From NCBI GenBank assembly GCA_943736015.1, contig OX031063.1:42114672-42178671 (forward strand): a DNA stretch of 64,000 bases. The letters run 5' to 3'. The notes beneath the pieces are model-generated. The model worked only from the letters and a program-made list of their open reading frames with translations. It made no database searches and was not told the origin of the DNA. Positions 12,641 to 26,200 of the stretch are shown here, piece by piece. Within the stretch, counting starts at the first letter, position 1. Every line of letters begins with the position of its first letter. Source of the DNA: Tridacna crocea. Lineage: Eukaryota; Mollusca; Bivalvia; Cardiida; Cardiidae. The position numbers and the translations under genes are program-made.

Positions 12641-12899
12641 ACTTAACATAATATTCAGTATTTACCACACAGCAAAATATTAAACTTGTTGAAATTGAAG
12701 CATTTGTAGATGACAAAATTTCAAATGTAGCTGAGATAATGAGATCTGTTTCTGAAAGTTTACAAAGTTTCAAGTCACTCATTCAACACGAACATTGACT
12801 AAATAGTAAGACTTGGTTAGTATCATACTTTTAAATGGTATGAATGAAAAAGACTTGTATTTTATGAACAGAACTGATTTTTTTTTTCAGCTTTTTGGC

Positions 12900-13127
12900 C
12901 AAAGTTGTTTACTCTTTACCACACGACAAAATTTTAGACTTGCCTGTATTTAAAGCATAGTTACAGATGATAAATTAAACATTGCTCAAATGATGAGGCT
13001 GTCTGTGAAAGGTTAGAAAACATTAGGAGAAAAGGCTGGTTATCAGCATTTTCTCCTTTTTTCCATAATGTTTTCAAAAGGCTTCTTCTATAAGGTTTTA
13101 AATATGAGATTATGTGGTACAGGGTTA
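12900..13127 (-). mobile_element. TTAA MITE
   Basis: Left TTAA mutated. The right TTAA is shared with a copy in the opposite orientation. Confidence 0.78.
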
Positions 13128-13353
13128 ACACATTGCCACACAATCCCTACTTTTGACGCCACTGAGAGAGAGGCCTTTTGAAAACACTGTAGGAAAAGGA
13201 GAAAATGCTGGTAACCAGCATTTTCTCCTTTTCCCACAGTGTTTTCTACCCTTCCCAGATCAAATTTCAATTTTTCAGTCACCTTTATTTTGTCGTCTGC
13301 AAATGCTTTCAATTTGAACCAGTCTAAAATTTTGTCGTGTGGTAATGGGTTAA
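13124..13353 (+). mobile_element. TTAA MITE
   Basis: Complete, both TTAA ends, hairpin near perfect; tail-to-tail with the preceding copy. Confidence 0.88.
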
Positions 13354-13904
13354 AGTGTTTTATCTGTACTACTAGGCTCTATCAGGGATGAACAACTATT
13401 GTAGTAATTATACAACTTACGTTTTGTAACATAAGCACACAATATTCACCCAAAAAACCTGTCTCTGCAAGCAACATTCCAAACTTCAGGTTTTTTTTAC
13501 CCCTCTGTAAATCTAAAAATCACAGGTGAAAATCTCATTAACCCCCCTTCTCTCTTTTTATTCTTCAGTCTTCCTGCCAGTTTCGAATTTTTGAGGGTCA
13601 TTTGTGACCTCCATTCCTAATTTTTTGGGGTCAAACCAAAATCTTGAGGGAATTAAATGCTGAACTAAAGCTAGTTTAACTTTTTAACTTTTTTTTTGGA
13701 CCTTTCTCTTTTCCTGTGACTTGGTTGACTTGAAACTAGAATTTTCTCTTAGTTGTATGAGATCCAGCAGATATTTGTTGCTTTTCTTGATTTTCTGTTT
13801 CATTTTTTTTTACGGGGGTTTACTAGTAGAGTGGACTGCCATTCTGTTTATGAGAGTATCAACACAGATTGTACATGTGTAAAATGCCGATAAATGGTCC
13901 AAAG

Positions 13905-14100
13905 CAAAGATCTCCTGTCTCACCACTGATAATTCTTTTGACAATACTTATGTGGGAAAGTAGCCAGTAGCTTTTGAAGAATATTGTGCAATGGTTAAAG
14001 AAACTCCTGGAAAGTCCTCATAGGTCCATTTGTCACTGAGATAAAACTGAAATAATGTTGAAAATGCTTTTAAACACCACACAAACAATACAAATTTTCC
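13905..14100 (+). mobile_element. SINE body fragment
   Basis: Matches the body of the 8451 SINE (GGGAAAGTAGCCAGTAGCTT, AATAATGTTGAAAA) without the tRNA head. Confidence 0.6.
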
Positions 14101-15065
14101 TTTGAGTGTAGATCTATTGAGAGCTTGTATAGTATACAGGGTTTATGTTAATTCCCAGCCATAGATTTGAGCTCTAGGAAAGAAAATTCATTGCCATCCA
14201 ATCTTATCAGCCCATCAAAGCTCTGAAGAGGCCTGGACTTGTATAGATAAAAAAATTTAGTCTTCATGCCATGTTCTAGTTTCTGACACTTCTAGATAAC
14301 TTACAAGACAAGAATTTGAAAATGGGGATTATAGCTGAAACAAGAAAATTTTGATGCATAACATCAATGGTGCCGAAAATCATTTGTTTCTGAAACAAGG
14401 CACATTACAGTATTTCAAATTGTATAAAGTAAATTTATGCAGAAATCTGTGAAAAGTGAGCTGAGAAGCCCTGAATAATCCTTAGAATCCAACTAAAAAC
14501 TAAAGAGTAATCATAAGATGCAGTCATAGCCATTCTTTGGCGAAATTTAACATAATTATGTTCAATGGGAGTTACGCACAAAAGCAGATACATGTCATTC
14601 GGTAAACATCATAAAAAATATTAGTAAGACTAAGTTCTACAGTACCAAATTGATATCAAGAACTGGGTATGAAATGACAAAAGTTGGTACGAAATGATCA
14701 AAGTGAGTACAAAATAACCAGAAAAAAAAAGTAGATATGAAGTGACCAGAATTGAACGAAATTGCCTAGGTAGAAATTATCTTATTACGAAATGACTGGA
14801 AGCCGAGTAAACAATATGGCTGCCTCCATAGGTACTTTTCAAAAGCGAATAAAAATATAGTGCCGCCGCTCATGCGGTGCCAGTGCACAACAAGAATTTT
14901 TCTTGTGGAGAAAGGAAGTCATCTGTGTTTTCAAAGATCTCTTTTATTTTTCAAAATGCATATGCAAAGATTTTGGATAATGTTGTTGATATGCTGAAAA
15001 TGTAATGACTGAGTTTGAAAGACAATACCGGTATATGAAAGACCGGCCACTCATATTTCAGACCA
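14100..15065. other. No gene recognised
   Basis: Intergenic. Contains three loose repeats of GAAATGACNAAAGT near 14670-14760. No coding signal. Confidence 0.4.
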
Positions 15066-15069
15066 TCTA

Positions 15070-15348
15070 TTAACTCGTTACCAAACGACAATATTTTAGG
15101 CTTGTCCATTTTGAAAGCATTTGCAGAGACAAAAATAAGTGACTGAAAATTTGAAATTTGTTTTGTGAAGAGTAGAAAACATTGTGGGAAAAGGAGAAAA
15201 TGCTGGTTACCAGCATTTTCTCCTTTTCCCACAATGTTTTCTACCCTATTATAGACAGAAATCATCTTTTCAGCAAGAGTTGAATTGTTGTCTGCAAGTG
15301 CTTTCAATTTGGTCTAGTCCAAAAGTTTGTTGTTTGGGAAAGGGTTAA
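15070..15348. mobile_element. Chimeric TTAA MITE with two B-type arms
   Basis: Perfect hairpin, but both flanks are arm B: the left is the standard version, the right the TATGATAGGG version seen at 4384. TTAA at both ends. Confidence 0.82.
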
Positions 15349-15574
15349 ATTCTGAAGTCTAAACTTTTGATGCATGGGAAAGGTTAAAATGATCCAAGAG
15401 AAAAAAAAAATGTTTGGGAAAAAGGAAAAAAATAGCATTTTGAATTTCATGGAACAATGTTTTCTACACTGCTGGAAACAAATTTCAATTTTTGAGTTCT
15501 ATTTATTTTGTCGTCTGCAACTGTGCTTGCATTTTCAACCAGTCTAAAATTGTTTCATTTGATAGAGAGTTAAA

Positions 15575-16249
15575 GAGGCAATAATACTCATTTTAAGCCA
15601 GTTTTAACTCATTTTGTTTTTATTTTATCAAAATATAGTCATTCTTATATATCTATGCCAAATATTGTGCCTGACGGTTGCAAATTTGCTTAGATTACGC
15701 CTGATAGAAAATGCACTTCGTGGACTTGCGGCCTTCAATGTAAACAGACTGGTCGTTTCCGGATTTTGAATCGGAAGATTTTCGATATCCGTTATACACT
15801 CGGGTACATGTAGATTCGTATGATGATCATGCATTCTGTAACGTGACTATATTTAACCTTGGCCTTGATGCGGTAAATAAAGGAAAATGGATGCTTCTCT
15901 GTTGCAGCCTCTATTTTTAGACGGAGATCGAGGCCTATATGTAAGTTACACCGTATCCGACTCTAGGCGGAAAACAACGATAAATTTCCGTGAGTCACCG
16001 CCATTGTTTACAGCTTTGATTGTCAGCCAGTTTTCTTCTGGCCAATTTTCGGTTTTTCACACAAACCCCCTTGTTTCTTTTTTCATTTACACGATATATG
16101 TCAGTAATTTATCCTTGTGTACACAAAGGACAGATTTCTGTACCATTCTATTTTTCTTTTTGAAATTTAACAGTGTTTCTGCTTACCGGCTGTAGACAGG
16201 CATCTTTAAATATCGTTGTTTGGTTAGTGATAAGTTGGTAGGAAAGGAG
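15575..16249. other. Non-repetitive stretch; possible 5' exon or promoter region
   Basis: Differs from its surroundings: few fold-back repeats and more CpG. An ATG at 15887 opens MDASLLQPLFLDGDRGLY and then meets a GTAAGT donor, but that gives phase 0, whereas the exon at 17093 needs phase 1, and the peptide is not a signal sequence. It could be a non-coding leader exon or unrelated unique DNA. Left unassigned. Confidence 0.25.
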
Positions 16250-16498
16250 TTAACCTATTGACAAACAACCCTTTGTCTGAACAGCCCTGAGAATGATAGC
16301 ATTGAAAACATTGCGGGAAAATGGAGGAAAATACTGGTATCCATCAATTTCTCCTTTTTCAAAAATGTTTCAAACCCTCTCTAGGACAGATCCTTTCATT
16401 TGTTGTCAAAAAATGTACCGAAACAGATGAGTCTAAAATTTTGTTTTTTCAATCGCACAGATTTAATTTAGACCAACAGAAACTTGCCACAAGAAACA

Positions 16499-16672
16499 TC
16501 AGGGCCCGTATTCACCAACCATTCTTGAGAATATTCTTAGTCTTATTCTTCAAGGTTTTCTAAATTTGTAAGTTACACTACTTCTGATTGGCTAAACCGA
16601 ATGGTTTAGCCAATCAGAAGGTGTGTTACTTACAACTGTTCTTAAGAATGGCTGGTGAATACGGGCCCAGGT
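16499..16672. mobile_element. Fold-back MITE with GGGCCC ends, complete
   Basis: Inverted ends CAGGGCCCGTATTCACCA and TGGTGAATACGGGCCCAG; inner palindrome around GGCTAAACC-GGTTTAGCC. No clear target duplication. Confidence 0.82.
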
Positions 16673-16776
16673 TTGTTAGAATAGCAAGCAATTTTAATCT
16701 TTAAATTGTATAAAAATTAATACATGGAAAGAAAAGGGCTAATCGCATATTACAAAGAAAATTTCTTCAGTTTTCT

Positions 16777-17008
16777 TTAATCCATTACCACACAATCCCG
16801 ACTTTTAACGACCCTCAGAAAGGAGCCTTTTGAAAACACTGTGGGAAAAGGAGAAAATGCTGGTAACCAGCATTTTCTCCTTTTCCCACAGTGTTTTCTA
16901 CCCTTCCCAAACCTGCAAATATTAGTTTTTCAGTCACCTTTATTTTGTCGTCTGCAAATGCTTTCAATTTGGACAAGTCTATTATTTTCTCATATGGTAA
17001 AGAGTTAA
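16777..17008 (+). mobile_element. TTAA MITE just upstream of receptor exon 1
   Basis: Complete; ends 84 nt before the exon at 17093. A worn copy precedes it at about 16250-16440. Confidence 0.88.
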
Positions 17009-17092
17009 ATGTGTTCAAAAGCCATTTACTATGATAATTCATACATGATTTTTTTCCCTTCTATTTATAATGTTCTTTTTCCTTTATTTCAG

Positions 17093-17247
17093 GATCGCCA
17101 GACTTTAGTCCAGAACTGAAATTCTATGATATGGCAGACAAGGTTGTAAATAATACACTGGTATTACAGAAAGGAGATACTTTAGACATTTCATGTTTTG
17201 GGCAGAGTGATGTAGAATGGGTTCTTAGACAAGGGTCTGAAATATCT
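17093..17247 (+). CDS. Exon 1 seen: D1 first half, unit 1
   Basis: Enters in phase 1 after TTTATTTCAG and leaves in phase 0 at GTAAGT. It encodes the B and C strands of an Ig domain: FYDMADKVV, an NNT sequon, KGDTLDISC with the first Ig cysteine, then EW with the core tryptophan. It is closest to the matching exon of unit 3 (29966), sharing YDMADKVV, KGDTL-ISCFGQ and QG. A TTAA MITE ends 84 nt upstream of the acceptor. Confidence 0.93.
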
Positions 17248-20200
17248 GTAAGTACCAAATCTCTTTCCTACCTGTAATGTTTCCCTTGAAAAAGAAGTAT
17301 TGTCAACGCAGTCATCATTTGCATCATAATTGCTACTGTTTGAAAACTAAAATTTTCTAATATACCTGTTTTTAGAAAAGATATATACTGGTCATCCTCG
17401 GATACCCGGGATCTCCCTATTTGCTACGCTACATCGACCCCTGGGACAATTAGTTGTAATTCCCTCGCTTTACCGCTGGCCGAATGCTGGCTTTTCATTG
17501 GTTCCATCATCATTTTGTGATGGGCGAGTGTACTGTACGCTATGACGTTTCGTAGCGATTTTCGGCGACTGATTCAAAGTTTTATCAGTCAATTGTCCCA
17601 GGGTCGATGTAGCGTAGCAAATAGGGAGACCCCGCGGTATCCGAGGATGTATACTGGTATTTCAAACTACATATTTAGGGAGAGTTGTGTAGAAGCATCA
17701 ATGGGGCACTGTCTGAGGGGCAGATAAGTTACTTTAACTCTTAAAAATATTTTGATACATAGATCTTCCCTTTCATGATTTAGACTTCATTACCACACAA
17801 TTCTGGTCTTTACAACCCCGAGATAGAAGCCTTTTGAAAACAACGTAGGAAAAAGAGAAAATGCTGGCTACAGAAAATGCTGGTATCCAGCATTTTCTCC
17901 TTTTGTTTTCTACCCAGCTTGAAACAAATTTCAATTTTTGAGCTATGTTTATATTTTGCAAATTTGAAAAATTTGCAAACTTTTCTCTATGTGAAAAGGA
18001 GAAAATACTGGTTTATAATCTCACGATTTGTTTTTAAACTTTTCAAAGACAAACCCCAGCTTTTGAGGTACATTTAGGTTGTCGTCTGCAACTGCTTTCA
18101 AGTCTAGTACTTTGTCATTTCGGGTAAAGAATTATGCAGATTTTGATAGTTTCCTGTAATTTGACCTGGCTGTAACCCTGTGCTTCGTACAGACGCATCT
18201 AGATGCAGCTGGGATGAGCACCTTATTAACCCATTACCAGATGACAAAATTTTAGCCATGTCCTAATTGAAAGCATTTACAGACGACAATTTCAGTGTCA
18301 CTCAAACTGTGGAATTGTTTAGTGATAAGGTAGAAAACATTGTGGTAAAAGGAGAAAATGCTGGTTACCAGTATTTCCTCCATTTCCCACAATGTTTTCA
18401 AAAGGTTTCTTTGCAAAGGTCGTTAAAATTCATCATTGTGTGGTAAAGGGTTAAAATACTGTTCTCTGTACAATACTGAGTTTGTTTCCAAAGTGTTAAA
18501 TGTGTTCAGCGCATCTTTCAGTTATGTTATTGCTACTTTATTAACCCATTACCAAACAAAATTGCAGACGACAAAATAAAAGTGACTGAAAATTTGAAAT
18601 TTGGTTTGTGAAGGGTAGAAAACATTGTGGGAAAAGGAGAAAATGCTGGTAACCACAATGTTTTCTACCCTTCACAAAACAAGCTTCAAACTTTCAGTCA
18701 TTTTTATTTTGTTGTCTGCAAATGCCTTCGATTTGGACACACCTAGAATTTTGTCCTATGGCGATGAGTTAAGATATGGTTATGTGATAAAAAGAATTCC
18801 ATGCTTAGTTGCTCTTTAGCCAGCTTCAGAACCTCAGGTTGAGATTGTGAGAGTAGTGAACATCAAATCTCTAGCCACTCGAGGGTTTGGACTCTATTCC
18901 CATGGCTGGCCACCTACAACCTCGTCTAGTCTTTGGTTAACTCTTTACCACACGAGAAAATTCTAGAATGGTCAGATTGAAAGCATTTGCAGAAGATAAT
19001 CATAAGGTGACTGAAAAATTAAAATTTGGTTTAAGAAGGGTAGAAAACACTTTTGGAAAAGGAGACAGAGCTGCCTACCAGTACCAGCATTTTCTCCTTT
19101 TCTGACAGTGTTTTCAAAAGTCTTCCTTCTCAGGGTCGTTAGAAGTCGGGATTGTGTGGTAAAGAGTTAAACTTATCTTTCGAGGAAAATATATCCATAT
19201 CACACATTGTAGATCAAAGATCAGGCTGCATATTTTGTGCAGGCTGCATATTTTGTGCAGCCTGATCGTGATCTATACTGTCAGCAAAAGGTCAGTTAGT
19301 TGCGCTTAACACCCTAAGGGTTAAACAGGGGTCCTGTGTGATGGTAGCATACACCGAGTAGGTTAGAGGGCCAGGGATAACTTCGGAAAGGTTTTGACCT
19401 ATACCCTGCACTATACAAAACTAAAAGTCTTCTGGAGAGCTTGGCAGTATGGGTAAATCAGTGGGAGTGATAGATTAAAAAGTCAGTCAAACAAGTTTTT
19501 GTTAAAATAGTGTATAAAAATGTTATTGACTGTTAAAGGCTCTTTCGCCTATGTCGACAGTTTAGATCAAGATCAGTCTGCACAAAATGTGCAGTCTCAT
19601 CCTTCATTAACATTATCTGATGCGCTGAAACATTACATGCAAAAGCAAGCTGTGAACTCGCAATTATCTCCATGTTATTCTAGAGTGAAAGTGTTTAAAG
19701 GGTTAATTAGGATGAGACTCATGCAAGATTGGATATTTCTGGAACTGAGTGTGGCTTATCCATCAAGCAGGTTGAAACAAAATAGTATTCTCCAAGACAA
19801 ACCAATATGAAAATCTGACGACATAACCATTTCTTTAAAATTGCTGTGGCAAAAAAAGAAAATAGTGGTTACAAACTTTTTCCCATTTCTTAAAAGCAAT
19901 TTGATTGTAAATTTTTTTTTCAGGGCCCAGATTTTAAATTAGGTTCATCACTTGACATTATGGTAACCAATCAGGAAGAGGAACTGGGTTTTGTGTCCGT
20001 TCTTGTTGTAATGAGATTACAGTTTAATTACACTGGGCTGTATATATGTCGACTGACTGCTTTTCCAGAGTACAACTCATCTGTTTATGTGTATGCATCA
20101 GGTATGGGCCAACCATTATTGGTTTGAGAGTTCTTGATAGACAGAGGATATTTTGTTTGTTTTGGTGCATAATCAAAATTTATTTCATTGAGTGAACATC

Positions 20201-23200
20201 ACTGGTAATATTTTCACAAGTGTTGCTATATTACTAGTGATGTTCAACCAGTGAGATAAATTTCCATCTGTCACTGACAAAAAAAAGTATCCTCCATCTA
20301 TTTGATGCTTCTTTGATGCTCCTTTTTGTTGGGGTTTTCATTAACCCTTTACCTGTTATGCCAATGTGAGACACTTCCATTTTAGCAGCAAATAAAGATA
20401 TGATGTCAAAAACATGGACAAATGAGGATACAAATATCTGATTGAGTGGAAAACATTGTAGGAAAAGGAGTTACGAGCAATTTCTCCTTTTTCCAGAGTG
20501 TTTTCAAAGGCTGTCGGTCGTTGATGTGTCAAAATGAGTATCTATGGAGTAAAGGGTTAAAATTCAGGACAGTTGTTTTGCCGATTCCATATGGTGTACC
20601 ACCTCCACATAGCAAGGCATTACAATATTACGTAAACTTTGAGAATGAAGGGTAAATGCTGGTGAATAACATCATAGTTATGTCTTACACTGTTTATGTA
20701 GGTAAATAATGCCTGGGAATTACTGTTTCTTTGTTGAAGAGTTAGAAAATATGAAATCGGTATTTTTCACTAGTCGTAACCATGAAATATCAAACCACAT
20801 TTGATAATTATATCTTGATAAACTACCTAAAAGTAAGAAATAGAAAATATTATCAACCTTATGCAAATCAATCATATGGTTTTTCAGCGGCCCTGGGGTT
20901 CTATTTTGGCACAGTTGTAAACTGTTGGACTCGTAAGCGGGGATCTGGGATTGAGACTTATTTGAAGTCCTTGGTTTGCATGGGAGTGTCTTAGGGCAAG
21001 ACACTTCAGAACCCTAGCCTAGTCTTGATAAATGTTGAATGGGATGCATAACGCCATTCTGTCAATTTATCATTCAATCACCCAATAGGAGATTGCAGAA
21101 AACATTGTTGGAAATGCTGGTAAGCAGCATTTTTTCCCTTTTCCAACAATGTTTTCTATAACAATTTCATTCTTATGGTCAGACATTTGGGGATTGCATG
21201 ATATAGGATTAATAAAAGGTTAATTCTTCAAGATAACTAACATGTTGTGCAATCTTTAAATAAAGATATTCAATGACCAAAGGGAAACAACTAGTACTAA
21301 AATGACATTGGTGTAGTGATTTGGTGTTACCCTAGCCTGGGTAGAAAACATTGTGGGAAAAGGAGAAAATGATGGTTACCAGCATTTTCTCCTTTTCCCA
21401 CAATGTTTTCAAAAGGCTTCTATGTCAGGTTCATTATAACCAGGGTTCGTTTGTTTCTGAGTTAAGCTCTAATCTTTCACTGAGACTAGCCTTTCCCAAG
21501 CATCAAAATTCAAGCCTGGTCCAAATAACAAGAATTTTGCAGGCAACAAATTGAATGTCGCTGAATTCATGATTCCCCTATTTGACAGAAAAGAAAACAA
21601 TTTGAGAAAAGGAGAAAACACCAATTTGTAGCATTTTTTCCTATTCCCTCATCTTCAAAATCCTTCATTCTCAGGATTGGTAAGACTTATGCTTGTATGG
21701 TACAGGCTTAACTCATTACCAAACAACAATATTTTAGGCTCGTCAAAATCGAAAGCATTTGCAGACAACAAAATAAAAGTGACTAAAAATTTGAAATTTG
21801 TTTTGTGAAGGGTAGAAAACATTGTGGGAAAAGGAGAACATGCTGGTTACCAGCATTTTCTCCTTTTCCCACAATGTTTTCAAAAGGCTTCTTTCTCAGG
21901 GGTGTCAAAAGTAGGGATTGTGTGGTAATGGATTAAACCAAACACTTTTTTCCTTTCAGATCCAAATGAGCCATTTGTGGACCAGAATTATATTGATAAA
22001 AATTTCTATACCAATCAACTTAATCTCACACAAGGCAGCAAAGGTGTCTTCCCTTGTAGAACCAGCAATCCAGTGTACAAGGTCGTCTTTACCAGCTATG
22101 GTATTCATCCTAAAACTTACGGACCAGACGATGGAATAACCTTTGACCCAAAAGTGGGTGTAATTGTTGACAATGTGGAAGACTTTGAAGGTGTTTTTGC
22201 ATGTGAAATAACAATCGATGAAACAGCCAGGACATTTGCAAGGTCGTGGCAAACACATGTTGAAGGTTAGTTTTATGTTCAAGTCTTTAATCAGTCAATA
22301 AAAATGTGAACAAGTGCAAATGGAAAGTATTTGCTGATGACTATTCAGCTGAAGCTCAGCTCATTACCAAACAACAAAATTTTAGACTAGTCTCAGAGCT
22401 CAAGATAACTCTTTACCACACGAGAAAATTTTAGACTGGTCCAAATTGAAAGCATTTGCAGACAACAAAATAAAGGTGACTGAAAAATTGAAATTTGTTC
22501 TGGGAAGGGTAGAAAACACTGTGGGAAAAGGAGAAAATGCTGGTTACCAGCATTTTCTCCTTTTCTCACAGTGTTTTCAAAAGGCTTCTTTCTCAGGGGC
22601 GTCAAAAGTAGGGATTGTGTGGTAATGGGATAACAGGGAGTGATGGTACTCTAAACCCATTATTCCTCTTCCAAACCATATGTTGTTGGTACTCATTAGA
22701 ATCATCTCTATGAGATGATTCTTATGAGCACCCACAATAGGGGATTCTTATGAGCACCCACAATAGAGATGATTCTAATGAGTACCCATAACATAGGGTT
22801 TAGTAGAGAATAGATAATAGTTTCAGTTTTGAAATCAAAATGACTCACTCTATCTGGAGCTCTGTGTCTGAATCGAAAGCTTTTGCAGACACCAAAATAA
22901 CCGTGACTTGAAAGTTAAAAGTTATCTTGGAAAGGGCAGAACACATTGTGGTGAAAGGAGAAAAATGCAGATTACCAGAATTTTCTCCCTTTTCCATTAT
23001 GTTTTTAAAAGGCCTGTTTACAAGGGCCATTAAAATAGGTTTGTGTCATTAGAAATTAGCACTGCATGGTACTTTAATTGTATTCCTTGACTGTTACAGT
23101 TCCACCTGAATTTGTGACACCAGATGCAATGCCTGGTTTCAGTGGTGACCAACCTGTTCTTGATTTTCATGACCTAAGAGACAATGTTGTAAAAGGAGCT

Positions 23201-26200
23201 CTGCAGGTACAAAAAGGAGATACATTGAATATAAGTTGCCATGGAAACACACATTTAGAGTGGCTCATCCAACAAGGACCAAACGAATATGTGAGTGTAT
23301 TAGTGGAATTCAGCTTTTCTGATTGGTTCATTTTCTATGAATTTATTGTGATACCCCCTGAAGGCTGTTTGTTATGTTACAGGGGACAGTACAAGATACA
23401 GGACTAAACCCATCCTGAGTATATCCTGAAAGACAGTAATTTTAGATTGCCATCCACAGGGCTTAAACCCGCATCCTCAAGTGGCCCAGGACTTGACATT
23501 TACAAGTTCAAACACTGAAACTTGGTAGCTCAGTCGGTATGGTGCAGGACTTAAAAACATGGGGGCCAAGGTTTGATCCCTGGCTACAACCTCTGCTTAG
23601 CCATTTTTAATGCTCACTGAAATATTTCGAAGGGAGCATAATTATAGTCGCCACGCTGTGTGTACGTCCATTTGTTCGTCCGTCAGTCCTTTTGTCCGTC
23701 CGTCTGAAGCCATTTCTCCACAACCCCTGGAGCAAATTTTATGAAGCTTCATTTTGAACTCCTTGGGATAATACGCTAATAGTTCTCTCCCAGTTTCTCA
23801 ATTCGAGGCTGTGTCACAGAAAAAGGGGGCTTCATGTAAAAAATTGTTTTTCACTAGTATCTCCTACATCATTGCTAAAAACATTGTGAAATTTCAAATC
23901 TGAACTTGCGGGAACGTTACCCGGATACCTCTTTCCCCGTTTCTCAATTGCAGGCTGCGTCGCGGAAAAAGGAGGCTTGATTTAAAAAAATGTTTTTCTC
24001 TAATATCTCTTACATTAGTGCTCAAAAGATGTGGAACATTGCCCAGATACCTCTTCCCTGGTTTCTCAATTTCAGGCTGCATCACAGAAAAAGGGGGCTT
24101 CATATAAAAAATCGTCATATGTATTATCTCCTACATTACTGCTCAACATTTCATGAAATTTCGAATTTGAATCATTATTCAAAAATGCCACAAACCACTC
24201 ACCCTTTTGTATTTATTCCAATTATGCAATATTGTCTTATGGGAAAAGGGGGCTAAAAGGGGGATTAGTGGGCTTAGTGTCCTCTACAAGTTTGTGATGG
24301 CTGTTAATCCAAAAGTATTACAGCTGTTAATGTTAAAATTCATAAACAGATAGATCTTAATGATTAATAGAAAACATAATTTTTAGGGGAAAAGGGGGCT
24401 TCATGGTAGAGTTAGAATCAGTTTTTCTCCATTATCTTGCTGGTCAAAATTTCACATTTCAGTTATTATCCTCCCCAAAGGAATTTCGCTGTCAGTCTGT
24501 CCATTCATTTGTCAAGCTCTATTTCAATTTGTTTTCTTGCATTTTTCTCCCGGTAGATATGTCGTCAATTATTATCATTGTCTCTGACGGCTCTTGTCTT
24601 CAAGAGGATTGATGATAGTCACCATGACAAGATTCATTCCTGTCCCATCACTGACCAGTTTTGACATTGATTATGCTGGAAAGCAGCCAGTAGCTTGGAA
24701 AGAAAATTGTGCAAAATACTTGTAAAAGAGACTCCAGGAATGCATGGATAGCTATACTGGCCACCATGATATAACCAATGGTGAAAATGGCATTAAGCAC
24801 CATTCAATCAATTACAAGTCCAACTCTCTATCACTAATCTTGAGCAATTATTCAGGCTAGTCATTCAGGCTTTTCTATAGTTTTCACAGCTTTATAAGCT
24901 TAGAGTTCCAAGTTTGATCTGTTCCTTGGTCTTTAACAGACAATAAATTCTAGACAAGTCCAAGTTGAAAGCACTTGCAGACAACAAATTAACCGTTTAC
25001 CATTCAGTCCCAACTTTTAATGACCCTACGCAAGAAGCCTTTTAAAAACATGGGGAGGAAATGCTGGTGACCAGTATTTTCTCCCTTTCCCACAAAGTTT
25101 TTCTACCATTCCAACATCATATTTCAATTTTTCAACCATATTTATTTTTGTCATCTGCAAATGCTTCAGTTTAGACCGGTCTAAAATTTTGTCCTTTAGT
25201 AATTAATTTGACTCAAAAGGGATTTGTTTCTGAAATGGTGGAACATATTTTAAGAAGAAGAGAAAATGCCAGTTTACGAGCATTTTCTCCTTTTCTCACA
25301 TTATTTTTAAAACTTATCTCTCCGTATTGTCCAAACATGGGATTGTTGGGTACAGGTTTACATTTGTGCGGCAAATAATAGACCTTTGGCTTTACTTTGT
25401 GGTTTCGAAAGCCATGCGTGTTTTACTGGACAATAAAGGGCTGAAAAAAAAACTCACTAGGCATTGTCAGTCTTGAATATGACTTAGGTAGTTGCGATTT
25501 CATAACTCCTTTTTGTCTTTTGTGTTATAGCATAGTGGACAATGTAGATCAAAGTTCAGATTGCACATTTTGTGCCATCTAATCTTGATCTGCACTGGCT
25601 GTAAAGATAACTATAGTTGTTAAAGGTGCTTACTAGCATTACTTTTGGCAACAGATCATTGAAGTTCAGTGTTACTTACCTTGAAGTTGTTTAACCCATT
25701 ACCACACAATCCCTACTTTTGACGCCCCTGAGAAAGAAGCCTTTTGAAAACACTGTGGGAAAAGGAGATAATGCTGGTAACCAGCATTTTCTCCTTTTCC
25801 CACAGTGTTTTCTACCCTTCCCAGAACAAATTTCAATTTTTCAGTCACCTTTGTTTTGTCGTCTGCAAATGCTTTCAATTTGGACCAGCATAAAATTTTC
25901 TTGTGTGGTAAAGAGTTAAATTCATGTTTACATAAAAATACAACAATTTTCTATCTCTGTGACATCATCAAGATTCTGCACCAAACTGCATGACTTACAA
26001 AGGTTTCAGTGACATCAGTTCCCAATGATGTTAGTTTTCATTGAACTATGGCACTCAGAATTATGATTCATTACAGCCTTGAACAAGTTTCCAAAATCCC
26101 ATGCCACCTGACCCTGCAACTAATAATGTTCCACTTGCAGTTGACATGTATGGTTGGGGCTGAGGTTGGTACATACAAAACTAATCTTTGACAAAATTAA

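Noticed and set aside
15887-15940. First coding exon MDASLLQPLFLDGDRGLY with GTAAGT donor
   Set aside because: Phase 0 donor against phase 1 acceptor at 17093 gives an early stop; hydrophilic, not a signal peptide. Kept only as a possible leader region.
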